Below are positions 1 to 5,129 of a DNA stretch of 5,129 nucleotides, piece by piece. The first letter of the stretch is position 1; the number at the start of each line of letters is the position of its first letter. The position numbers and the translations under genes are program-made. The notes below the pieces were generated by a model that was not told the origin of the DNA, did not search any database, and worked only from the letters and a program-made list of their open reading frames with translations. Location of the stretch: positions 1 to 5,129 of the forward strand of contig JAJYOQ010000320.1 of NCBI GenBank assembly GCA_021796135.1, given 5' to 3'. The DNA comes from Bacteroidota bacterium (GTDB lineage: Bacteria > Bacteroidota > Ignavibacteria > Ignavibacteriales > Ignavibacteriaceae).

Positions 1-627
1 TACGCCCGGAATATCGGTTCCCGGTTCATATTTACCATCACCATTAACATCTGTAAATGGAGCGCCGAGGTCATTTGCAGTTCCGGCGGCTGGCCAGTTC
101 GTCCAGTCTGATTCATACTGTGCTCTAATTGCAGACGCAGACATACCTTCAACTGCAGCATCGCCGCTTAGGTCTACAGAAGGTCCTCCGGGATATACAT
201 CCGGGCGAACACGATAAATTGACCATCTCACATCTGAATTTGCCCCGGGTGCTCCCTGCCCATTGATAATTGGACCAGGTTCAAGACCCGAAATATAGGC
301 TGATCCACCGACTCTAACTTGATTATCGCCTGGAACAAACCCTCCCCATAAAAAACCAGCAGTAAAAACGAAGTTTTTTCCGCTTCCTTTGGGATATTGT
401 GCTCCTTCAAGATTTGAGTTCGGATTAAAATCACTAAAACCGTTATTTTGTTCAAGCGAATAGATATTATTTATATCTATAGCTGTAGTAGCTACTTGAC
501 CGCTAGTGGTTTTAGCTACCGTCCTGTTTTTTTCTTTTCCGTTGCCAATGGCGCTTGCGGCTGCCGGCAAGAGGAATAGAATACCTACGAGTACAATCAG
601 TAAGTATTTCAATTTTTTATTAATCAT
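1..627 (-). CDS. Exported protein of unknown function, 5' part (3' end outside window)
   Basis: An uninterrupted frame of 209 codons runs from an ATG at 627-625 to base 1 without a stop, so the C-terminus lies outside the window. The start is supported by an AGGAG five-mer six bases upstream. The N-terminus is a classical signal peptide: lysines at residues 4, 5 and 7, a hydrophobic core at about 8-20, and a likely signal peptidase I site after Ala-Ser-Ala (24-26). The mature part is rich in Gly, Asn, Asp and Pro with few charged helices, as in secreted beta-rich proteins. Near the visible end, residues 193-205 read DVNGDGKYEPGTD, resembling the acidic calcium loops of dockerin/TSP3-type proteins. 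It lies 43 nt downstream of the receptor gene, so the two are probably co-transcribed. I do not recognise the family. The style resembles large secreted proteins of Ignavibacteria/Bacteroidota that often end in a type IX secretion sorting domain, but that end is not visible. Confidence 0.85.
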   Translation of the reverse strand, partial: MINKKLKYLLIVLVGILFLLPAAASAIGNGKEKNRTVAKTTSGQVATTAIDINNIYSLEQNNGFSDFNPNSNLEGAQYPKGSGKNFVFTAGFLWGGFVPGDNQVRVGGSAYISGLEPGPIINGQGAPGANSDVRWSIYRVRPDVYPGGPSVDLSGDAAVEGMSASAIRAQYESDWTNWPAAGTANDLGAPFTDVNGDGKYEPGTDIPGV

Positions 628-633
628 TTTAAA

Positions 634-638
634 CTCCT
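634..638 (-). promoter_or_regulatory. Shine-Dalgarno site of the exported-protein gene
   Basis: On the minus strand AGGAG stands six bases before the ATG at 627. It fixes the start at the lysine-rich signal peptide. Just upstream the spacer holds a run of nine A (T on the plus strand, 640-648) and a direct 8-base repeat aattttct (650-657 and 662-669). No terminator-like GC-rich hairpin separates this gene from the receptor, which favours co-transcription. Confidence 0.75.
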
Positions 639-670
639 ATTTTTTTTTGAATTTTCTGCCAAATTTTCTT

Positions 671-3600
671 TTAGTATTCTAAGCGAATTCCAAGTCTAAT
701 TTGACGCGGAGTACCATATAAACCCGCATAATCAATATTAAAAGCCTGGTACAATTGTGCATATTGAGGACCATATTTTTGTACTTGTTTATAGCCGGTC
801 AGATTTGGATCTGTTAAGTATCCATTACTTTCTGCGGAACCGGTATTTGAAAATACGTCTTGCACATTCTTGGTGTTGAAAAGGTTAATAACCTGAATAA
901 AAATATTAGCCGATAGTTGCCCGGGTAACTCGACTGTTTTATCCAAGCGAAGGTCCACTTCAAAATTAGAAGGAGTAACAGAAGAATTGAGAGCTTCTAT
1001 TGCAGTTCTGTTTCTAGTATCCACACCAGCTTGTACTGTAGTAGGACTGCTGGTTCCAGGACTAAGTATAGTACCCAACGTATAAGGATGTCCGGTACTA
1101 AACGTCATCAGCAAGGAAGCTCCGAATTGATGAAGAATATCAGGACCATCATCTTTTCCGTATCTGTAATCTATATTTAAGTGTCCGCTAAATGCATGGT
1201 TAAAGGAAAGCGGAACTATAAAGTTAGGAATAAAAACATAGCTTGGATTTACAGGTGCGCCGAATTCACCTGCGTTTGAATACGGGTTATCTCCGGTTCC
1301 CTTAGCATCTTGATACGATACAGAACCATTAACCATAAATCTTTCGGTTCTTCTCATGTCGAAAGATATTTCAATTCCCTGTGTGGTAGCATAATCTCCA
1401 TTTGTAAGAATTGAATATGGTCTCCAACCAGTGCTCTGATCAACATTTTGAGTTCCAAAAACTACCTGATTTGATATGTCTTTATAGTATGCGGTTATAT
1501 CGAAGGATGCGAACGATGCAATTTGCTGAGTAAAACCGAGTTCATACTGAGTTGTTCTTGTTGGTCTTACATTCATACCGACAGGAGTCGCAATGAAGAA
1601 ACCGTTATTAGGATTTAACCAATAGCCCAACTGATACGGACCTTGATACAAGTCGTTCAGAGTTGGCTGCTGAACAAATTTTCCATATTGAGCATGGAAA
1701 ACGGTTTGATCTGTAATTGGGAAAGAGAAGCCAAGCCTTGGACTTAGTGCACTAAATGATGGCACATTTACAAAATTTGCTGCGTTAGTAACATTGCCAG
1801 AGCTTGCGTCAAAAACATTACCCGGATAAGCTGGGTTGACAAATGCTTGATTATCTGTATTTATATAATCATACCTTAAGCCGGCATTTACTATTAAATT
1901 TTTATATTCCATTCTATCTTCTATATAAGCGCCAGCAAATACAGGTCTATGTGGAGCAATTTGACCGGTTGTATAATTGGTAGAACCGGTATAAGAATTA
2001 CCTAAAACATCATATCCGTAATTATTTACACCACGTTTAATTAAAAGCTGTTGTTCTGTTAAGTTCGTAGAAGCCATCGTTCCAGCGAGATTTGTAAGAA
2101 CACCAGTGGGAGTATAATTACTGAAGGTCATAAGCTGTAGTTCACCGCCGACCTTAATTGAATTTTCTTTATTTAATTCGTCCGATAATGATGCGTTTAA
2201 ATTTAAGTTTGTATTTTTATATTTATTAAAATTTACTATTGATGCATTTGGATCAGCTCCTACAAGAGGTGTGTTTGGAGCGGCAAAACCAAACGTAGAA
2301 AACAATTGATATGGCAGGGGAACGGTATAGCGGCCATATTGTTGGTCTCTTGGTCTGCGATACCAGGGAACTCCTGCCGCAGTATTTGCAACACTATCAC
2401 CATAAGCCCAAAAGTTATTGCCTAATTGTGGATCATAAGTGCTTCCCTGGTTGAAAATATAACTTGCATTAGCTTCTACATAAGCTTTGGAACTAAGAAT
2501 TTGGGTTACTTTTATTCCAAAGTCTCCGTTGTATGTATCTCTAATAGGTAAACGGTTATTGTCAAACATAGTATAAATGCCGCCACCTACGCGCTGTCTA
2601 GCAAAAGTATAAGCACCAAGCAGACGAACGAGTGTAGGGTTGTAGTCAAATGTAAGAGTAGCTACACCACTGTATTGATCTGTTCTATTTCCCGGAACTG
2701 GACCGCCGGGCATTTGAAGTAAAACATTGCTGTCTTGAGGGGTTACTTTATCACTAACGAGTCCAAAATTAAATCCGTTAACTTGCTGTGGATTTGCATC
2801 CGTTTGTGACAAATTATCAAATAAACCAAAAAACTTAATATGATCTCCAACTAATGGTCCGCTTAAAGAAGCGGTAACATCGTTGTATCCATAAGAATAA
2901 GCGCCGAGATTTTGAACTCCATTATATCTGTTTTTACTGTTTTTAAAAGTCCAATTATCTGTTATGTATTGCAAACTCGCTTTAAGAGCGGGACCTCCGG
3001 ATTTCAAATCTGTGCGGATAATACCGGCGTTAGCTCCGCCAAATTCTGCTGTATAACCGCCAGCTTGAACCTGAATTTCTTCAAGTGCATCTTGCGGGAT
3101 TGTAACCTGACGGGATGCGCCACGTCCGAAAGCAGCACCCAAGCCTGTTGAGGCTGCATTCGTAATATTGCTGCCTTCCAAATAATATCCTACTTCATCC
3201 TGCCTGCCGCCTCTTATATATATAGATCCGTTTTGCAGTGTAACACCAGGAGTAAGGGCAATTATATTATCAACACCTCTAACTGGAAGAGCATCAATTT
3301 CAGCGTTGGTGGTAGTACGAATTGCGTTTGTATTACTTTTGTTAACCAAAGGTCTTTGAGCAACAATTTCAACTTCTCCTACTGAAACTCCAGAAGCAGG
3401 AAGTTGAAAATTTAATTCTGTAGCTAAATCAGAATTTACTCGAACATTCGAAACGGTAACAGTCTTATAGCCCAAGTATGTGGCTTTTACTGTGTAGACT
3501 GCCGCATTAAGATTGTTAACGACATAATCTCCGTTAACATCAGTGGCGGCACCAAACGAAGTACCAACTACAATTACGTTGGCTCCGATTAGAGGTTCGC

Positions 3601-3706
3601 CTGTTTGGAGATCTGTGACTTTACCTTTGATCCTTCCCGTTGTACCAGCCAATAATAAAGTTGGAATTAACAACAGGAAAAAAACGACGGTAATCTTTTG
3701 CTTCAT
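671..3706 (-). CDS. TonB-dependent outer-membrane receptor with N-terminal carboxypeptidase-regulatory-like domain (Oar-like architecture)
   Basis: A complete 1011-residue protein, ATG at 3706 and TAA at 671-673. Residues 1-20 form a signal peptide (basic MKQK, hydrophobic core, likely cleavage after LLLA). Residues about 24-102 are a CarboxypepD_reg-like beta-sandwich (GRIKGKVTD, GEPLIGANV, ATDVNGDYVV, LGYKTVTV), a domain frequently placed before the plug in FCB-group receptors. A segment EVEIVAQRPLV (111-121) sits where a TonB box or linker is expected. The plug spans roughly 125-240, with LPVRGVDNIIALTPGV, the SIYIRGGR motif and EIQVQAGGYTAEFGGANAG. The rest is a long aromatic-rich barrel with alternating strands, including the typical late segment ELGFTQQI and FIQVINLFNTKNV. 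It ends in GIRLEY with a terminal aromatic, as expected for insertion by the BAM complex. Length fits 900-1100-residue receptors of this type. Such proteins use TonB-ExbBD energy to move a ligand across the outer membrane. The substrate cannot be read from the sequence; there is no neighbouring SusD gene in view. Oar-like members have been linked to protein export in Myxococcus, so uptake is not certain. No frameshift is seen. Confidence 0.95.
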   Translation of the reverse strand: MKQKITVVFFLLLIPTLLLAGTTGRIKGKVTDLQTGEPLIGANVIVVGTSFGAATDVNGDYVVNNLNAAVYTVKATYLGYKTVTVSNVRVNSDLATELNFQLPASGVSVGEVEIVAQRPLVNKSNTNAIRTTTNAEIDALPVRGVDNIIALTPGVTLQNGSIYIRGGRQDEVGYYLEGSNITNAASTGLGAAFGRGASRQVTIPQDALEEIQVQAGGYTAEFGGANAGIIRTDLKSGGPALKASLQYITDNWTFKNSKNRYNGVQNLGAYSYGYNDVTASLSGPLVGDHIKFFGLFDNLSQTDANPQQVNGFNFGLVSDKVTPQDSNVLLQMPGGPVPGNRTDQYSGVATLTFDYNPTLVRLLGAYTFARQRVGGGIYTMFDNNRLPIRDTYNGDFGIKVTQILSSKAYVEANASYIFNQGSTYDPQLGNNFWAYGDSVANTAAGVPWYRRPRDQQYGRYTVPLPYQLFSTFGFAAPNTPLVGADPNASIVNFNKYKNTNLNLNASLSDELNKENSIKVGGELQLMTFSNYTPTGVLTNLAGTMASTNLTEQQLLIKRGVNNYGYDVLGNSYTGSTNYTTGQIAPHRPVFAGAYIEDRMEYKNLIVNAGLRYDYINTDNQAFVNPAYPGNVFDASSGNVTNAANFVNVPSFSALSPRLGFSFPITDQTVFHAQYGKFVQQPTLNDLYQGPYQLGYWLNPNNGFFIATPVGMNVRPTRTTQYELGFTQQIASFASFDITAYYKDISNQVVFGTQNVDQSTGWRPYSILTNGDYATTQGIEISFDMRRTERFMVNGSVSYQDAKGTGDNPYSNAGEFGAPVNPSYVFIPNFIVPLSFNHAFSGHLNIDYRYGKDDGPDILHQFGASLLMTFSTGHPYTLGTILSPGTSSPTTVQAGVDTRNRTAIEALNSSVTPSNFEVDLRLDKTVELPGQLSANIFIQVINLFNTKNVQDVFSNTGSAESNGYLTDPNLTGYKQVQKYGPQYAQLYQAFNIDYAGLYGTPRQIRLGIRLEY

Positions 3707-3713
3707 ATCGCTT

Positions 3714-3719
3714 CTCCTT
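3714..3719 (-). promoter_or_regulatory. Shine-Dalgarno site of the receptor gene
   Basis: AAGGAG on the minus strand, seven bases before the ATG at 3706. It confirms the start that gives an intact signal peptide. Confidence 0.8.
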
Positions 3720-3788
3720 ATATGGATTGTTTTGTTACTGATTGATTATTTAATTGTAACTAATGGGCAAAAAAATAGAAAGTTAAAC

Positions 3789-3904
3789 GATAAACGGTGT
3801 CATCAACAAGTAAATGTTTGTAAAAACTTGTCACGGCAACTTTATTTTTAATTCAAATAGCAAGAGTAGTTGACTCAAAGTTATTCTTTTTTATGATAAA
3901 CGGT
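3789..3904. repeat. Direct repeat gataaacggt, two copies 106 bp apart
   Basis: Identical 10-base copies lie at 3789-3798 and 3895-3904. The first copy is preceded by an overlapping taaacg (3784-3789, again at 3791-3796), giving a short tandem taaacgataaacgg. The spacing of 106 bp is close to ten helical turns, which would put both copies on the same face of the DNA. They are candidates for a regulator site, but this is inference from position only. Confidence 0.4.
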
Positions 3905-3920
3905 TTTTGCTCATTAATTA

Positions 3921-3938
3921 TAAAAATCTCGATTTTTA
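3921..3938. repeat. Perfect 8-bp inverted repeat (AT-rich hairpin), possible weak terminator after the regulator
   Basis: The arms taaaaatc and gattttta pair perfectly around a 2-base centre, so the real loop would be at least four bases. It lies about 52 bases after the regulator stop on the minus strand. The 3' arm itself supplies a run of five U, but the stem has only one or two GC pairs, so it would be weak as an intrinsic terminator. It may equally be a protein-binding palindrome or chance. Confidence 0.3.
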
Positions 3939-3970
3939 GCTTAAACATAATACTATTTAACTTTGAAAAG

Positions 3971-3983
3971 TTGATAGCATCAA
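3971..3983 (-). terminator. Small hairpin just after the regulator stop, possible weak terminator
   Basis: On the minus strand TTGAT-gct-ATCAA is a 5-bp stem with a 3-base loop, seven to nineteen bases past the regulator stop codon, followed by CTTTT. It overlaps the edge of a second palindrome, aacttt-ga-aaagtt at 3959-3972. Position fits a terminator, but the stem is short and AT-rich and the U-tract is brief, so read-through into the receptor unit is possible. Confidence 0.25.
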
Positions 3984-3989
3984 GTGATA

Positions 3990-4682
3990 TTATCCGATTA
4001 TTTTATATCCAATTCCGTGTACGGTTAAAATTGTTTTAGGACGGTCAGGGTTTTCTTCGACTTTTTGGCGAAGTTTAACAATAAAATTATCAACTGTTCT
4101 CGTTGTAGGATTTTCGTCAAAACCCCAAACAACTCTTAAAATTTCGTCTCTACTTACCGTATAATTTTTTTTGGACCATAGTAAATTTAGAATTTCAAAT
4201 TCTTTGTAAGACATTTGAACCGAGCCTTCATCGCTGAAAGCATTGTATGATGCAAAGTTCACAACAAGCTTTCCAATTTTGATATCTTTATTGCTTTTTT
4301 CATTTGGTTGAATAGCGTTTTCCCTGCGACGTAGTATCGCTTTAATTCGCGCGATTAGCTCTCTTACGCTAAAAGGTTTCGTTACATAATCGTCAGCGCC
4401 AAGCTCAAGCCCTAGTACCCTGTCAAGCTCTTCGCCTCTTGCCGTTAATAAAATAATCGGCGTATCATTTCCTTTTTTTCTAACTGTTTTGCAAATTTCA
4501 AAACCGGAAATATTCGGAAGCATTACATCCAGAATTATTAAATCATAGTTGTTATCTAAAATTTTTTTTAGTCCGGATTCACCTTCACGGGCGGTTTCAA
4601 CTTTATAGCCTTCAAGTTCGAAATTATCTTTTAATCCAACTACCATATTGGGTTCGTCTTCAACAATTAATATAACCGGCAT
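3990..4682 (-). CDS. OmpR/PhoB-family response regulator
   Basis: A complete 230-residue protein, the usual length for this family. The N-terminal receiver domain (about 2-118) carries every key residue: acidic pair Glu8/Asp9, phosphoacceptor Asp52 in LIILDVMLP, Thr80 in LLTARG, the switch aromatic Tyr99 and Lys102 in DDYVTKPFS. A short linker (about 119-132) leads to a winged-helix Trans_reg_C domain (about 133-229) with SYKEFEILNLLW, the recognition region TTRTVDNFIVKLRQKVE and the closing wing HGIGYKI. It would be phosphorylated by a partner kinase, dimerise and bind direct-repeat DNA sites to control transcription. The start is set by AAGGAG five bases upstream. The gene lies 89 nt after the kinase gene on the same strand, which makes that kinase its likely partner, and 283 nt before the receptor gene. 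The target genes and the signal are not readable; I give no symbol because phoB, ompR and similar names cannot be told apart here. Confidence 0.97.
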   Translation of the reverse strand: MPVILIVEDEPNMVVGLKDNFELEGYKVETAREGESGLKKILDNNYDLIILDVMLPNISGFEICKTVRKKGNDTPIILLTARGEELDRVLGLELGADDYVTKPFSVRELIARIKAILRRRENAIQPNEKSNKDIKIGKLVVNFASYNAFSDEGSVQMSYKEFEILNLLWSKKNYTVSRDEILRVVWGFDENPTTRTVDNFIVKLRQKVEENPDRPKTILTVHGIGYKIIG

Positions 4683-4687
4683 CTTAG

Positions 4688-4693
4688 CTCCTT
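4688..4693 (-). promoter_or_regulatory. Shine-Dalgarno site of the response regulator gene
   Basis: AAGGAG on the minus strand, five bases before the ATG at 4682. It lies inside the 89-nt AT-rich spacer (4683-4771) after the kinase stop. That spacer otherwise shows only a weak 5-bp inverted pair (ttagt 4743-4747, actaa 4756-4760) and no convincing terminator, so kinase and regulator are probably on one transcript. Confidence 0.8.
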
Positions 4694-4771
4694 AACTTAT
4701 TTAAAATATTCTGTGTCATAAAATAATAATTATCTCTGTTTGTTAGTATAGAAGAACTAATATTAAATTTT

Positions 4772-5129
4772 TCATGCGATGTATTGTTTAAACGTTAAAG
4801 TAAAGGAACTACCTTTTCCTTCGCTGCTTTCAACTTCAATTTTTCCTTGATGAGCATCCATAATACTTTTAACAATTGTCAGCCCCAAACCGGTGCCTTT
4901 TGCATCCTGGGCTAAGCCTCCTTGTACTCTATAAAATTTATCAAATATTTTTTTCTGATTAACAGCAGATATTCCTATTCCGGAATCTATAACTTTTATG
5001 TACGCAAAATCTTTTTCGAAACCAGTCTTAATTATAATTTCCTTTTTGTCTTTGCTGTATTTCATCGCATTATCTAAAAGATTGATAATCACTTCAATTA
5101 CTGCTTCCTTATCAACTCGAACATCAGGC
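4772..5129 (-). CDS. Sensor histidine kinase, C-terminal ATPase domain (5' end outside window)
   Basis: The open frame enters from the right edge and gives 119 codons including the TGA stop at 4772-4774. A GTG at 5092 is internal to the domain, since the frame continues upstream with PDVRVDKEAVIE, so it is not the start. The visible part is almost a whole HATPase_c (GHKL) domain with its boxes in order: N box VIINLLDNAMKYS, G1 box DSGIGI, F box FDKFYRV, G2 box KGTGLGL and the final GKGSSFTLTF. The protein binds ATP here to phosphorylate its own histidine (in the missing DHp domain) and passes the phosphate to a response regulator, most likely the one encoded next. The sensor domain, membrane segments and H box are not visible, so the stimulus and location are unknown. 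All nucleotide-binding motifs are intact, so there is no sign of a degenerate kinase. Confidence 0.95.
   Translation of the reverse strand, partial: PDVRVDKEAVIEVIINLLDNAMKYSKDKKEIIIKTGFEKDFAYIKVIDSGIGISAVNQKKIFDKFYRVQGGLAQDAKGTGLGLTIVKSIMDAHQGKIEVESSEGKGSSFTLTFKQYIA

Larger units (their letters stand above)
3707..3989 (-). promoter_or_regulatory. 283-nt intergenic region, probable promoter/operator region of the receptor unit
   Basis: This is the only sizeable non-coding stretch in the window and must hold the end of the regulator transcript and, if the receptor unit has its own promoter, that promoter. Seen directly: a near-consensus -10-like TACAAT on the minus strand at 3758-3753, about 47 bases before the receptor ATG, but without a convincing -35; a TAnnTTTG match (TAACTTTG, minus strand 3883-3876), the -7 motif of Bacteroidetes promoters, but without a clear TTG at -33; a 10-base direct repeat gataaacggt at 3789 and 3895; an inverted pair acaagt/acttgt at 3806-3811 and 3826-3831; and AT-rich hairpins near 3921-3938 and 3959-3983. 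Each alone is weak in AT-rich DNA. No open reading frame with coding character was found here. Confidence 0.5.

Noticed and set aside
228..455. A 75-codon minus-strand reading frame
   Set aside because: It lies in another frame inside the exported-protein gene, whose own frame is open across the whole left end, has a signal peptide and a Shine-Dalgarno site.
2912..3151. A 79-codon plus-strand reading frame
   Set aside because: It is antisense to the plug-coding part of the receptor gene, has no ribosome binding site seen and no protein-like features.
3543..3851. A 102-codon plus-strand reading frame with a hydrophobic stretch
   Set aside because: Its first half is antisense to the receptor's signal peptide and N-terminal domain; the hydrophobic stretch comes from translating A/T-rich DNA there. 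The tail in the intergenic gap looks like chance.
3864..3876. gagt/actc inverted pair as an operator
   Set aside because: Only four base pairs per arm; expected by chance in this length of sequence.
4743..4760. Inverted pair ttagt/actaa between kinase and regulator as a terminator
   Set aside because: Only five base pairs with one GC pair, an 8-base loop and no proper U-tract.
5090..5092. GTG as start of a short ATPase-only protein
   Set aside because: The frame stays open to the window edge and the upstream residues fit the start of the HATPase_c domain, so the GTG is an internal valine of a longer kinase.

Overview
The window carries four genes, all on the minus strand, read from right to left: the C-terminal end of a sensor histidine kinase (cut by the right edge), an OmpR/PhoB-type response regulator, a large TonB-dependent outer-membrane receptor with an N-terminal carboxypeptidase-regulatory-like domain, and the first 209 codons of an exported protein that runs off the left edge. 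No tRNA, rRNA, CRISPR array, insertion sequence or integrase was seen.

The DNA is AT-rich (by eye about 38-40% GC). Receptors with a CarboxypepD_reg-like domain, together with a secreted protein of the 'DxNGDGxYEPG' style, point to the FCB group (Bacteroidota, Ignavibacteriota, Chlorobiota). All three visible start codons have a clear AGGAG/AAGGAG Shine-Dalgarno sequence at 5-7 nt, which is unusual for classical Bacteroidetes. The best guess is therefore an Ignavibacteria-like lineage. This is inference from style, not from a marker gene.

Layout: 4772-5129 histidine kinase ATPase domain; 4683-4771 short AT-rich spacer with the regulator's ribosome binding site; 3990-4682 response regulator; 3707-3989 the only substantial intergenic region (283 nt), with several small repeats and weak promoter-like or hairpin elements; 671-3706 TonB-dependent receptor; 628-670 a 43-nt spacer; 1-627 exported protein (5' part).

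Working model: kinase and regulator form a two-component pair. The receptor and the exported protein form a second transcription unit just downstream on the same strand. The adjacency makes it reasonable, but unproven, that the regulator controls the receptor unit through the 283-nt gap. The receptor would take up (or, if Oar-like, possibly help export) a substrate across the outer membrane using TonB energy. The sequence does not identify the substrate. Nothing here proves a new biological system; the most testable open points are the intergenic repeats and the receptor/exported-protein pairing.
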